Source of the DNA: Methylobacteriaceae bacterium
GTDB taxonomy: Bacteria; Pseudomonadota; Alphaproteobacteria; Rhizobiales; Beijerinckiaceae
Length of the DNA stretch: 39,687 nucleotides
Reading direction: 5' to 3'
Assembly (NCBI GenBank): GCA_019233695.1
Contig: JAFAME010000226.1
Span: 1 to 39,687, forward strand
Shown here: piece by piece, positions 24,528 through 33,681 of the stretch
Numbering within the stretch: position 1 is the first letter of the stretch
How the letters are laid out: every line of letters starts with the position of its first letter
The notes under the pieces: model-generated
Told to the model about the DNA's origin: nothing
What the model saw: only the letters and a program-made list of their open reading frames with translations
The model's database searches: none
Position numbers and translations under genes: made by a program

Positions 24528-24680
24528 GCGCCTGACGACGCTTACGCCGGGAGGGGGCCGGCGGTGCATCCGATGCGGGCGGCACGGGGGACTGCCCAGC
24601 GACCGGTCCTGCACACGCCGAATGTGGGACTCAATCCGGGCGGATCAAGCCCCAATCCAAGCTATGCACAGGCGCAGCGT

Positions 24681-25388
24681 TCAATTTCTTGTGTCGAACC
24701 GGTCCTGGTTGATTTTGAAGAGCGCCGGATCGGGCCGCTTGGAATAGTCGACATTGAAGAGCGAGATCGTCGTCTCAAATCCCTGCGGGTCGAGCACGAT
24801 CCATTGCCTCAACTGGAACGTCGCCGTGTCGAAGACGAGCGTGATCCGCGAGGTGCCGCCGAAGGTGGCGCTGTCCTCGACGGCAATCGAGGTCGTCTTG
24901 GCGTTGCTGTCGACGTTGAGCACCTTGGTGTCGGTCGCAAGATCGATGTGATCCTGAAGCAGGAACTTCAGCGGCGTCTGGCCGATGAAATAGAGGTCCT
25001 GCTTGGCAAGCTTGATGTCGCGCACGGCAACCGAGGTGCCGTCCGCAACGATCTCGACGGGGGCGGGCGGATCATATTCAAAGCGCATGCGCCCCGGCTT
25101 CTCGATAAAGAGCCTGCCTTCGAGCCGCTTGCGGTCGGCGCCCAACTGGACGAAGTTGGCGACCATCGTGGTGGCCTTGTTGAAATAGGCATTGGCGCGC
25201 GCGATGGCCTCGTCCGCAGAGGCGGGAGCCGCGGTGGGCGCGGCCGCGGGGACAGGGGCCTTGGCGGCTGCGCCCTTTGCCGGTTTGGCGGCAGGCTGAG
25301 GAGCGTTGTCCTGCCCGAGCGCAGCACCGCCGATCAGGATCATCGCCAGCGCCAGGCTCGAAGCAACCGGCCATATCTTCATTCGCAT
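24681..25388 (-). CDS. lolA: Outer-membrane lipoprotein carrier protein LolA
   Basis: This 235-residue periplasmic chaperone ferries lipoproteins from the LolCDE transporter across the periplasm. A signal peptide (hydrophobic core SSLALAMILIGGAALG) is followed by an Ala/Pro/Lys-rich linker of about 40 residues. Then comes the LolA domain: FNKATTMVANFVQ, GRLFIEKPGRMRFEYDPP, DGTSVAVRD, FLLQ and a C-terminal VDYSKRPDPALF strand. The ribosome site GAGAGG lies just before the ATG pair at 25388 and 25382; the second ATG has the better spacing (9 nt). The gene follows ftsK by 172 bp on the same strand. Confidence 0.9.
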   Translation of the reverse strand: MRMKIWPVASSLALAMILIGGAALGQDNAPQPAAKPAKGAAAKAPVPAAAPTAAPASADEAIARANAYFNKATTMVANFVQLGADRKRLEGRLFIEKPGRMRFEYDPPAPVEIVADGTSVAVRDIKLAKQDLYFIGQTPLKFLLQDHIDLATDTKVLNVDSNAKTTSIAVEDSATFGGTSRITLVFDTATFQLRQWIVLDPQGFETTISLFNVDYSKRPDPALFKINQDRFDTRN

Positions 25389-25523
25389 CCACCTCTCGCC
25401 GCCGCGCCTGCCAGCCGATCGGCCGGCAAGCGCGCCAAGGCCGCGCGAATCAGCCGGCCGGCCGCGCCAGCCTCGCCGATACTGACGTGGTGTGGCGATA
25501 GTTGGACTGATGGTTCCAGGGGC

Positions 25524-25546
25524 GCCAGGGGCGAAAACGCCCTGGC
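25524..25546 (-). terminator. Hairpin after ftsK without a clear T-run
   Basis: GCCAGGGGCG-AAAA-CGCCCTGGC forms a 9-bp GC stem with one bulge and a tetraloop, 15 bp after the ftsK stop. The minus-strand sequence that follows is not T-rich. It may act as a weak terminator or a processing/stability stem between ftsK and lolA. Confidence 0.4.
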
Positions 25547-25560
25547 CGAGCTTGTCGGCG

Positions 25561-28173
25561 CTAGTCCTCGTCCGGATCGAAGGCGCCACGGTCGACGCCG
25601 CCGCCGACCAGGATCTCGCGCTTGCCGGCGTGATTGGCGGGGCCGACCACGCCCTCCTTCTCCATCCGCTCGACGAGCGAGGCCGCCTTGTTGTAGCCGA
25701 CCGACAGGCGGCGCTGGATGTAGCTTGTCGAGCATTTCTTGTCGCGCAGCACGATCGCCACCGCGCGTTCATAGAGATCGGCCGATTCCTCGGCATCCAT
25801 GGTGCCGAAGGCCGGCTCGCCACCGTCCTCGGTCGCGGCCGCCCCGCCATCGTCGTCGAGGATCACGTCGAGGTATTCGGGCTGCCCTTGCGTCTTCAGA
25901 TAGGCGACAACCTTCTCGACCTCCACGTCGGAGACGAACGGGCCGTGGACGCGCGAGATGCGCCCGCCGCCGGCCATGTAGAGCATGTCGCCCTGGCCGA
26001 GCAGCTGCTCGCCGCCCTGCTCGCCGAGAATGGTGCGGCTGTCGATCTTGGAGGTCACCTGGAACGAGATGCGGGTCGGGAAATTGGCTTTGATCGTGCC
26101 GGTGATGACGTCGACGGAGGGGCGCTGCGTTGCCATGATCAGATGGATGCCGGCGGCGCGCGCCATTTGCGCCAGGCGCTGGATCGCCCCCTCGATGTCC
26201 TTGCCTGCAACCATCATCAGGTCGGCCATCTCGTCGACCACCACGACAAGGTAGGGCAGGACCGCAAGATCCATTTCCTCCTGCTCGTAGATCGCCTCGC
26301 CGGTCTGCCTGTCGAACCCTGTCTGCACCGTGCGCGTGATCGTCTCGCCCTTGGCGGCGGCCTCGGCGACGCGGGCGTTGAAGCCGTCGATGTTGCGGAC
26401 GTTTAACTTCGACATCTTCTTGTAGCGGTCTTCCATCTCCCGGACCGCCCACTTCAGCGCCGTGACGGCCTTCTTGGGGTCGGTCACCACCGGCGTCAGG
26501 AGATGCGGGATGCCGTCGTAGACCGACAGTTCGAGCATCTTCGGATCGACCATGATCAGCCGACATTCCTCCGGCCGCAGCCGATACAGGATCGACAGGA
26601 TCATGGTGTTGATGGCGACCGACTTGCCCGATCCGGTCGTGCCCGCGACGAGGAGATGGGGCATGCGCGCGAGGTCGACGACGACGGGCTCGCCGCCGAT
26701 CGTCTTACCGAGCGCGATGGCGATCTTGTGCTTGGCCTTCTCGAAGTCCTCGGAGGCGACGATTTCGCGCAGATAAACGGTTTCGCGGCGCTGGTTCGGC
26801 AACTCGATGCCGATGGCATTGCGGCCCTGTACGACGGCGACGCGGGCCGAGACGGCCGACATCGAACGGGCGATGTCGTCGGCAAGCCCGATGACCCGCG
26901 ACGATTTGATTCCGGGGGCTGGCTCGAGTTCGTAGAGCGTCACCACCGGGCCGGGGCGCACATTGATGATCTCGCCCTTGATACCGAAATCCTCGAGCAC
27001 GCCTTCGAGGAGGCGCGCATTCTGCTCGAGCGCATCCTCGGAAATCTGTCCTGCCCAATGCCGCTTCGGCTCGGTCAGGATGGCAAGCGGCGGCAGCTGG
27101 TATTCTTCGCGATCGAGCAGCGACGGCTGCGCCTCGCGGGCGATCCGCTTGCCAAGCTTGGGCGGCGGCGCAGCAGCCGATACCCGCGGGAAGGCCTGGC
27201 CTTCGACGAGGCGGGCATCGGGTCCCCCCGCCGAGTTTGCGCCTGGCCGGGCGGCAGCCCCGCTGCCTTTGCCGAACACGGGCTCCTGCCGCTGCGACCT
27301 TGCTCGGCCCAAGCTGAAGTCCATCCCGTCGTCGTCGCTGTCGAAGGCCGTGTTCGCCGCGCGGGGAGCAAGCCATGGCGCCCGGGGAGGCGGGGCGGCC
27401 TGCGCCGCCGACCGCTTCCTGCGGGCCGCCCAGCGCCGCGCGATCGCTCCCTTGAGACTCAATCCGGCGTGAATCAGCGCGCCGATCGACACAAGCCCCA
27501 GTCCCGGCTCCCCGGCCGCATCGTCCTCGTCGGCCTCGCGCGGCGGCAGCGACCGGGCGACGCGCGGCTCGAAGGCGGGGAAATCTTCTTCCCCGTCGAG
27601 GCTCCCCGCCTCGTGCAGCCCAAAGCCCGCAGCGGCGGTCAGGGAGAGGATCGCGGTGCCGGCAAAAAAAACCGCGGTCAGTACCATGCCGGCGACGGTG
27701 CCGCCGAGCAGACGGCGCGGCAGCGCCAAGATCGCGTCTCCGGCAACCCCGCCAAGACCGGTCGGAAGCGGCCAGCGGTCCGTCACGGGAAGCAGAGAAG
27801 CGAGCGCTGCCGTTGCCGCCGCACCGACAAGCCAAAGCGCGACGCGCAGCTTGGGTTGGTTCAGGCGTCGCCGCGACAGCAGGCGCCATCCCCAAAAGGC
27901 CGGCGGAGTGAGCGCGGCGACGGAAGCCATGCCGATCATCTGCATCACCAGGTCGGCAACGATGGCACCTGGAAAGCCCAGGATGTTGCGAACCGGCCCG
28001 TCGGTTGCGTGATTGATGCTGGGGTCGCGGACCGACCAGGTGGCAAGAGCGAAGGCCATGGCGGCTGCGCCACCGAGCAGCGCCGCGCCGATAAGCTCGG
28101 CCGCACGTCGACGAAAGAATTCCCGCAGGGCTTCCGGGACGAACTCCCTGCCCGAGAATGTGGTGGTTCGCAT
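25561..28173 (-). CDS. ftsK: DNA translocase FtsK
   Basis: This 870-residue septal DNA pump clears and aligns chromosome ends at division. An N-terminal membrane domain (about residues 25-190, four or so hydrophobic segments) leads into an Ala/Pro/acidic linker of about 150 residues. The RecA-like motor follows, with Walker A GTTGSGKS (512-519), Walker B region [12 protein letters not shown] and [13 protein letters not shown]. The C-terminal gamma winged helix (about 800-865; [25 protein letters not shown]) reads polarity sequences. I chose ATG 28173; a GTG one codon upstream is also possible, with GGAAGG close by. Upstream is a CtrA-type box. The usual rhizobial neighbour amtB is absent. Confidence 0.95.
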   Translation of the reverse strand: MRTTTFSGREFVPEALREFFRRRAAELIGAALLGGAAAMAFALATWSVRDPSINHATDGPVRNILGFPGAIVADLVMQMIGMASVAALTPPAFWGWRLLSRRRLNQPKLRVALWLVGAAATAALASLLPVTDRWPLPTGLGGVAGDAILALPRRLLGGTVAGMVLTAVFFAGTAILSLTAAAGFGLHEAGSLDGEEDFPAFEPRVARSLPPREADEDDAAGEPGLGLVSIGALIHAGLSLKGAIARRWAARRKRSAAQAAPPPRAPWLAPRAANTAFDSDDDGMDFSLGRARSQRQEPVFGKGSGAAARPGANSAGGPDARLVEGQAFPRVSAAAPPPKLGKRIAREAQPSLLDREEYQLPPLAILTEPKRHWAGQISEDALEQNARLLEGVLEDFGIKGEIINVRPGPVVTLYELEPAPGIKSSRVIGLADDIARSMSAVSARVAVVQGRNAIGIELPNQRRETVYLREIVASEDFEKAKHKIAIALGKTIGGEPVVVDLARMPHLLVAGTTGSGKSVAINTMILSILYRLRPEECRLIMVDPKMLELSVYDGIPHLLTPVVTDPKKAVTALKWAVREMEDRYKKMSKLNVRNIDGFNARVAEAAAKGETITRTVQTGFDRQTGEAIYEQEEMDLAVLPYLVVVVDEMADLMMVAGKDIEGAIQRLAQMARAAGIHLIMATQRPSVDVITGTIKANFPTRISFQVTSKIDSRTILGEQGGEQLLGQGDMLYMAGGGRISRVHGPFVSDVEVEKVVAYLKTQGQPEYLDVILDDDGGAAATEDGGEPAFGTMDAEESADLYERAVAIVLRDKKCSTSYIQRRLSVGYNKAASLVERMEKEGVVGPANHAGKREILVGGGVDRGAFDPDED

Positions 28174-28267
28174 CACCCTTCCGCCGCCTAGCGCAGAACC
28201 GATGGGCGGGGCGAATTCTGCCGGCGCGCCGCACGCGTTCCTGTCCGAACAGGCTATGGTGCCAGAG

Positions 28268-28282
28268 TTAATGCCGGTTTAA
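28268..28282. promoter_or_regulatory. CtrA-type box upstream of ftsK
   Basis: TTAA (28268-28271), a 7-nt spacer and TTAA (28279-28282) match the full CtrA consensus TTAA-N7-TTAA. It lies about 95 bp upstream of the ftsK start in GC-rich DNA. Direct control of ftsK by the cell-cycle regulator CtrA is inferred. Confidence 0.6.
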
Positions 28283-28309
28283 CCCTGCGGCGGCAGGATG
28301 GTCCTTCGG

Positions 28310-28420
28310 TTGAAAGAAAAGAGGCGGCCTCCGTGAGGATAGCCGCCAGTTTCGGGAGGAAGACCTCCGGTCCAAAGTTACCGGAGCCGGGGAAAGGAGC
28401 AAGCTTCCACAACGCTCCTT
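28310..28420 (-). ncRNA. Candidate structured RNA or attenuator ending in an intrinsic terminator
   Basis: Reading the minus strand, there are four hairpins in a row: AAGGAGC/GCTCCTT (28420-28394), CTCCGGT/ACCGGAG (28386-28365), GGAGG-TCTT-CCTCC (28368-28355, overlapping the previous stem and so exclusive with it), and GGCGGC/GCCGCC (28347-28323). The last is followed by TCTTTTCTTTC, a terminator-like T-rich tract. A TAGAAT -10-like hexamer precedes the first hairpin, with a poor -35. The rest of the 28177-28710 gap shows no convincing gene. It could be a small RNA, the terminator of glnK, or a leader controlling ftsK; the sequence cannot separate these. Confidence 0.45.
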
Positions 28421-28710
28421 AATTCTAGTCTATGAGAAACTGTGAGTGTTCGGCCGGTGCACCAACCACGCTCTTGCATTCCGTCCTTTTTCAGATGTTC
28501 TCCGTCGCCGTTGCTCGACAACGCGCCTCGCCTCGCTGCGTCCCAGTCGAGAGCGCCAGCGGCCCCCAAGTTCGCATCCAGGTGGGACCTTCTGCCCTGG
28601 CGCGCCGTTACCAGCTGCGCCATCAGTCGCCTGTGATAATTCTCGGCGACTTTGCCCACCTACATAACGAAGACTTCGCACAACAGTTCCAATCTTGATC
28701 GTAACATCAC

Positions 28711-29073
<363 letters not shown>

Positions 29074-29134
29074 TCAAAACGCTCATCGGGCGCCCGACCC
29101 GGCCGGCACAGGCGCGGTCGGCTTGAATGAGCAA

Positions 29135-29150
29135 ACAAAGGCCGTGCCAA
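29135..29150 (-). promoter_or_regulatory. Sigma-54 (RpoN) promoter of glnK
   Basis: On the minus strand TTGGCACGGCCTTTGT matches the -24/-12 consensus TTGGCACG-N4-TTGC at all but the last base (GT for GC). It lies about 86 bp upstream of glnK, a usual distance. Confidence 0.6.
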
Positions 29151-29262
29151 CCGGACGCCCTGCCCTAGACCGAGGCGCGTCTGCCGCCCGAGGCCCGCAA
29201 TGCATGGATTTTGGCTGCCGAATGGCCGGGTCTCGGCGAGGCCGCCCAGAGATCGACCAGGA

Positions 29263-29292
29263 TGCCCACCGCATTTGCATAAATATTAGGCA
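29263..29292. promoter_or_regulatory. Overlapping NtrC-type dyads upstream of glnK
   Basis: Two TGC-N11-GCA dyads, at 29263-29279 and 29276-29292, share bases and lie about 115-155 bp upstream of the sigma-54 promoter. This is the spacing expected of an NtrC enhancer. The core match is minimal (TGC/GCA), so confidence rests on the position. The rest of the 269-bp glnK-tesB gap shows nothing else. Confidence 0.4.
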
Positions 29293-29318
29293 GCATCCGT
29301 GCACGGACGCAACCGCAG

Positions 29319-30194
29319 TCAGGCTCGGGGCAGCCGCTCCCGAATGAGGCCCTCCTGGGCAACCGAAGCCACGAGCCCGCCGTCGCGGGCGTAGATGAGG
29401 CCGCGCGCCAGCCCGCGCGCTCCATAGGTGTTGGGGCTGTCCTGCGCGTAGAGAAGCCACTCATCGGCGCGAAACGGGCGATGAAACCAGAGCGCGTGAT
29501 CGAGGCTTGCGACCTGCAGGCTGCGATCGAAGATCGAACGCCCGTGCGCGATGAGGGCGGTGTCGAGGAGCGTCATGTCGGAAAGGTAGGCAAGGAAGGC
29601 GCGATGGATCGCCGGGTCGTCCGGCAGCCTGCCGCTGGCGCGAACCCAGACCCGTTGCACCGGTTCGTGCGGCTTGTCGCCGGACGGCTGGTAGTAGCGT
29701 GAGAAGTCAACGGGGCGCAGCTCGATCGGACGTTCGCGCTCGAAATAGCGGCGCACGGGTTCCGGCATCAGCGCGGCATAGCGGCGCCGGAGCTCCTCCT
29801 CGCTCGGCAGGGATTCAGGATCAGGGACCGTTGGAACCGTGACGGCATGGTCGAGCCCGCTTTCCTCCACCTGAAACGAGGCGGAGAGCGAGAAAATCGC
29901 CTGCCCGTGCTGGATGGCGTTGCAGCGCCGGGTGGCGAAACTCTTGCCGTCGCGGATGCGATCGACCTCGTAGACGATCGGGATCGAAGGATCGCCGGGA
30001 AGCATGAAATAGGCGTGCAGCGAGTGCGGCGGGCGGCCCTCGACCGTGCGCGCAGCTGCGACAAGGGCTTGCGAAATCACCAGGCCGCCGAAGACGCGCT
30101 GCCAGCCGACCTGCGGGCTGCGGCCGCGAAAGATGTTGTGCTCGATCCTTTCGAGATCGAGGAGAGCAAGAAGATCGGTGACGGCTGCGGACAT
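29319..30194 (-). CDS. tesB: Acyl-CoA thioesterase II (TesB)
   Basis: This 291-residue double-hotdog thioesterase hydrolyses acyl-CoA to free fatty acid and CoA. Features are FRGRSPQVGWQRVFGGLVISQAL, SLHAYFMLPGDP, the second-domain active-site Asp in LSDMTLLDTAL, SLDHALWFHRPFRADEWLLY and the C-terminal Gln in ASVAQEGLIRE. The length matches E. coli TesB (about 286). It lies just upstream of glnK, as I recall for several rhizobia, though the NtrC and sigma-54 elements between them suggest separate control. The 223-bp gap to the divergent hydroxylase gene shows no clear promoter pair. Confidence 0.93.
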   Translation of the reverse strand: MSAAVTDLLALLDLERIEHNIFRGRSPQVGWQRVFGGLVISQALVAAARTVEGRPPHSLHAYFMLPGDPSIPIVYEVDRIRDGKSFATRRCNAIQHGQAIFSLSASFQVEESGLDHAVTVPTVPDPESLPSEEELRRRYAALMPEPVRRYFERERPIELRPVDFSRYYQPSGDKPHEPVQRVWVRASGRLPDDPAIHRAFLAYLSDMTLLDTALIAHGRSIFDRSLQVASLDHALWFHRPFRADEWLLYAQDSPNTYGARGLARGLIYARDGGLVASVAQEGLIRERLPRA

Positions 30195-30417
30195 GGAACG
30201 GTCGATCGGATGATTGCGGCGCCACGTGAGGGGCTGCGGGCGTTCTCGTCAAGCCATCATCCGAACTCGGGCATCTCAACGGTCGTAGTCGCACGCAGGT
30301 CTGTCGGGCCAACCCTGGCCACGCTGTCGGCAACGAATTATTCTTCCTGCCATTGCAGGTGTGGTGCCACGCTGGTGCCGTCGCCGCATCAAGGCTCGAA
30401 CCCTCCGGAGGGCCGCC

Positions 30418-31662
30418 ATGACCGCCACACCGCCGGTATCCGACGTCATCATTGCGGGCGGCGGCCTCGCCGGCCTGTCGCTTGCGGTCGCGCTCAAGCA
30501 CGAAGTCGATTTCATCTCCGTCGCCGTCTGCGATCCCGGCTTCGGGCATCGCCAGCCGGGCACGCGCGCTTCGGCGATCGCCGCCGGGCCGCGGCGCATG
30601 TTCGAAAGGCTTGGCGTCTGGAGCGAGGTCGAGCCGAAGGCGCAGGCGATCCTCGACATGGTGATCACCGATTCGCGCGTCGCCGACCCGGTGCGGCCGG
30701 CGCTCCTCGGTTTCGCCGGCGACCTCGAGCCGGGCGAGCCTTTCGCGCACATGGTCTTCAACGACGATCTCACGCTGGCGCTCGAAACGGCGGCGCGCCG
30801 CAGCGGTGTCGAGATCATTGCGGCCGCGGCGGCGACCTACGTGCCCAGCGCGGATGCCGTCTGGATCGAGCTCTCCAACGAAGAGAGGCGCGATGCCAGG
30901 CTGCTGGTGGCGGCCGACGGGGCCCGCTCGCGGCTGCGCGAGCAGGCCCGCATCGGCATGGTCGGCTGGGACTATTCTCAATCGGGCATAGTCGCCACGC
31001 TTGCCCATGAGCGCGACCACGAGGGTCGGGCGGAGGAGCACTTCCTGCCCGCCGGACCGTTTGCCACGCTCCCCCTGCCCGGCCGGCGCTCCTCGATCGT
31101 CTGGACCGAACGGCACGAGGAAGCGGCCCGCCTCGTTGCGCTCGATCGCGACAGCTTCATGGCCGAGCTCGAACTGCGTTTCGGTCACAAGCTCGGCGCG
31201 TTGACGCTCATCGATCAGCCGCGCGCCTTTCGGCTCGGCCTGCATGTGGCACGCAGCTTCGTCGCTGACCGGCTCGCCCTTCTGGGCGATGCCGCCCACA
31301 TCATCCATCCCATTGCCGGCCAAGGTCTCAATCTCGGGCTGCGCGATGCCGCGGCGCTTGCCGAATGCATCGCCGATCACATGCACCTCGGGCTCGACCC
31401 CGGCGCGCCCGAGCCGCTTGCCGCCTACCAGCGCGCCCGCCGATTCGATACGGTGGCGATGGCCGCTTCGACCGATGCCTTGAACCGGCTGTTTTCGAAC
31501 GACGTGCTGCCGGTCCGCCTCGTACGCGACTTCGGGCTCGGCCTCGTCGATCGGCTGCCCGGCGCCAAGCGCTTCTTCATGCGCGAGGCGGCAGGCATCG
31601 TCGGCGCCACACCGCGGTTGATGCGCGGCGGCATAAGCGATCCCTTGCCCGACGCGATCTGA
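30418..31662 (+). CDS. UbiH/UbiF/COQ6-family FAD-dependent hydroxylase
   Basis: This 414-residue flavoprotein monooxygenase has an N-terminal GGGLAG dinucleotide motif (14-19), TRASAIAAGPRRMFERLGVW, the DG motif in LLVAADGARSRLR, and GDAAHIIHPIAGQGLNLGLRD near the C-terminus. These are the marks of the ubiquinone-ring hydroxylases. It is probably one of the ubiquinone biosynthesis hydroxylases of this organism; alphaproteobacteria vary in which ring positions each enzyme serves, so I give no specific symbol. ATG 30418 has GGAGG 6 nt upstream; the frame is open to 30361 but that part is not conserved. It is divergent from tesB. Confidence 0.9.
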   Translation: MTATPPVSDVIIAGGGLAGLSLAVALKHEVDFISVAVCDPGFGHRQPGTRASAIAAGPRRMFERLGVWSEVEPKAQAILDMVITDSRVADPVRPALLGFAGDLEPGEPFAHMVFNDDLTLALETAARRSGVEIIAAAAATYVPSADAVWIELSNEERRDARLLVAADGARSRLREQARIGMVGWDYSQSGIVATLAHERDHEGRAEEHFLPAGPFATLPLPGRRSSIVWTERHEEAARLVALDRDSFMAELELRFGHKLGALTLIDQPRAFRLGLHVARSFVADRLALLGDAAHIIHPIAGQGLNLGLRDAAALAECIADHMHLGLDPGAPEPLAAYQRARRFDTVAMAASTDALNRLFSNDVLPVRLVRDFGLGLVDRLPGAKRFFMREAAGIVGATPRLMRGGISDPLPDAI

Positions 31663-31698
31663 GGGGGCGAGAAGTTCGATGGTCGCGCGGCAGATCGC

Positions 31699-31932
31699 TC
31701 ATTCCTCGAGGGAGCGGGCCTCCTCCGGCAGCATGATCGGAATGCCGTCGCGGATCGGATAGGCCAGCTTGGCGGCGCGCGAGATCAGCTCCTGCTTCGC
31801 CGAATCATATTCAAGCGTGGACTTGGTGAGCGGGCATACGAGGATTTCGAGGAGCCGCGGGTCGATGCGCGTGCCCCGCGCCTCGGTCACCGGCGCTGCG
31901 ACAGGGCCTGCGGTATCGTCTTGCTTGCTCAT
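31699..31932 (-). CDS. Trm112-family small protein
   Basis: This is a 77-residue protein of the Trm112/UPF0434 (YcaR-like) family, with the core [17 protein letters not shown] and [17 protein letters not shown]. Eukaryotic Trm112 activates methyltransferases; bacterial members are mostly uncharacterised. Only one Cys (C33) remains of the zinc-binding set seen in some relatives. I chose ATG 31932, with GAGGG 6 nt upstream, rather than the in-frame ATG at 31962, which overlaps the neighbouring stop. It is 29 bp after the Lon-domain gene and is probably in one unit with it. Confidence 0.87.
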   Translation of the reverse strand: MSKQDDTAGPVAAPVTEARGTRIDPRLLEILVCPLTKSTLEYDSAKQELISRAAKLAYPIRDGIPIMLPEEARSLEE

Positions 31933-31961
31933 GCGTGACCCTCGCTCACCCGTCGGATGCA

Positions 31962-32627
31962 CTATTGGATCGAAGTCGGCGCACCGGCCGCGTGCGCGAG
32001 TTCCATCTCAGTGATGGCGATCAAGGTCTCGGCGCGCAATTTCAACGTTCTTGCCTCGAGCAGCGCCTGCTTTTCCTGCGGCCCGAACGGGCTCATCATC
32101 GAAAGCGCATTGACAAGCGCTTCATTGGGAGCTGCCTCGACGCTCTTCCAGTCGACTTCGAGCTCATTGGCGCTGGCATAGTCGCGCAGCGCGCTCAGCA
32201 CGCCCGCCCGGTCGACCTGATCCTCGCCCTCGCGCGCGCTGAAGTCGGCCACGAACTCGCGAAAGTCGGCGCGGCACTGGCGGTAGGGCGTCAGCACCGT
32301 CAATTCCTCGACGTTGCGGAAGCGGGCGACGCCAGAGAGCGTCATGAGATAGCGGCCGTCGCCGGTCTCGGCAAACTGGGTGATCCGGCCGACGCAACCG
32401 ATCCCGTAAAGCGCGGGCGCCGGCGCCTCGCCCGACCGGGCGTCGGGCTGGATCATGCCGATCAACCGCCGTGTCCGCAGCGCGTCATCGACCATGGCGA
32501 GATAGCGCGGCTCGAAGATGTTGAGCGGCAGCTCGGCGCGCGGCAGCAGCAGTGCGCCCGCAAGCGGGAACAGCGGCAGCGCGTCCGGCATTTGCGCAGG
32601 CCCCTGATAGGGGACATTGATGCTCAT
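31962..32627 (-). CDS. Lon-substrate-binding-domain protein
   Basis: This 221-residue protein consists of a Lon N-terminal (substrate-binding, PUA-like) domain without the ATPase or protease parts. The marks are [42 protein letters not shown] and LSGVARFR. It begins at ATG 32627 after GGGGCGG; upstream reading overlaps the thioredoxin gene. The gene lies between a CnoX-type thioredoxin-TPR gene and a Trm112-like gene on one strand, an order I recall from other alphaproteobacteria. A protein-quality-control role is plausible from the neighbours but unproven. Confidence 0.9.
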   Translation of the reverse strand: MSINVPYQGPAQMPDALPLFPLAGALLLPRAELPLNIFEPRYLAMVDDALRTRRLIGMIQPDARSGEAPAPALYGIGCVGRITQFAETGDGRYLMTLSGVARFRNVEELTVLTPYRQCRADFREFVADFSAREGEDQVDRAGVLSALRDYASANELEVDWKSVEAAPNEALVNALSMMSPFGPQEKQALLEARTLKLRAETLIAITEMELAHAAGAPTSIQ

Positions 32628-32652
32628 GGTCCGCCCCGACGACCTGCCGCCT

Positions 32653-33573
32653 CTACGAGAAAAGAAGCGAGGAAAGCCGCCGCCTGGCGGCGACCGTGGC
32701 CGGATCGGTCGGCCCCCATGCTTCGAAAAACTGCACGAGCTGCTTGCGTGCGCCGTCGTCGTTCCATTTGCGGTCGCGCTTGATGATCTCCAGCAGCTGA
32801 TCTGCGGCTTCCTGGCGCGCGCCGCGCCCGTTGAGCGCGGTGGCGAGGTCGAACCTTGCCTGATAATCGAGCGGATCCTTGGCGACTGCCTTCTGGAGCC
32901 CCGCAAGATCGCCCACGGAGGCCGCCTTCTCGGCAAGCTCAACCGCCGCCCGCGCTGCAGCGATGGCGGCGTCGTTCTCCTTGTCGGAGGGGACCATGGT
33001 CAGCACGCCCTTGGCCTGCTCGATCTCGCCTGCCTCGACATAAAGGCGCGCCAGTCCGGCGATTGCCTTGAGATTTGTCTCATCTTCGGCGAGTACTGTG
33101 GCGTAGAGTTCCATCGCCGTCTTCGGGTCGCCGTTGGCCGCGGCAGCCTCGGCCTCCGCCAGAATCTCTGCCGAGGCATCGGTCAGCGGCCCGGCAATGC
33201 GCTCGATGAAGCCACGCACCTGGCTCTCGGGCAGCGCGCCCATGAAGCCGTCGACGGCCTGTCCCCTCTGAAACGCGATCACCGCCGGAATCGATTGAAT
33301 GCCCAGCCGCTGCGCGATCTGTGGGTGGTCGTCGATGTTCATCTTGACGAGCTTGACCTTGCCGCCGCTCGCCTGCACCGCCTTTTCGAGAATCGGCGTC
33401 AGCTGCTTGCAGGGGCCGCACCAGGGCGCCCAAAAGTCCACGAGCACCGGCTGGCGTGCCGATTCGGCAATGACGTCAGCGGAAAATGTGGCCGTCGTCG
33501 TGTCCTTCACCGGAGTGCCGGGCGCATCCGCTCCCGCCCCCTTGATTCCAAGCTGACCGTTTCGGGCCGCCAT
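32653..33573 (-). CDS. CnoX/YbbN-type thioredoxin-TPR chaperone
   Basis: This is a 306-residue protein. An N-terminal thioredoxin domain (about residues 25-130) has an intact WCGPC active site (51-55) and the cis-Pro in IQSIPAVIAF. A C-terminal region of TPR-like helices follows (about 140-300). This is the architecture of CnoX/YbbN, which protects clients from over-oxidation and hands them to GroEL. The E. coli protein has lost the first active-site Cys; this one keeps both, so disulfide reductase activity is likely. I chose ATG 33573, 7 nt after AGGAG; ATG 33579 is closer to the ribosome site than usual. The Lon-domain gene follows within 26 bp. Confidence 0.92.
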   Translation of the reverse strand: MAARNGQLGIKGAGADAPGTPVKDTTTATFSADVIAESARQPVLVDFWAPWCGPCKQLTPILEKAVQASGGKVKLVKMNIDDHPQIAQRLGIQSIPAVIAFQRGQAVDGFMGALPESQVRGFIERIAGPLTDASAEILAEAEAAAANGDPKTAMELYATVLAEDETNLKAIAGLARLYVEAGEIEQAKGVLTMVPSDKENDAAIAAARAAVELAEKAASVGDLAGLQKAVAKDPLDYQARFDLATALNGRGARQEAADQLLEIIKRDRKWNDDGARKQLVQFFEAWGPTDPATVAARRRLSSLLFS

Positions 33574-33681
33574 CCCCATTCTCCTCAAGTCTCGTGTGCG
33601 ATCGCTCGCAATGTCGCGCTCAACATGGGGCGAATTGGGCTTGATCGCAATGACCGCGCTTTGGAGAGGGTGGGTGGAAAA

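Noticed and set aside
23550-26093. An 847-codon open frame on the plus strand
   Set aside because: It runs antisense through xth, lolA and the end of ftsK, crosses a strong terminator and a repeat tract, and shows no protein family features.
28430-28710. tRNA, tmRNA, SRP RNA or RNase P RNA in the glnK-ftsK gap
   Set aside because: I looked for the conserved core sequences of these RNAs on both strands and saw none.
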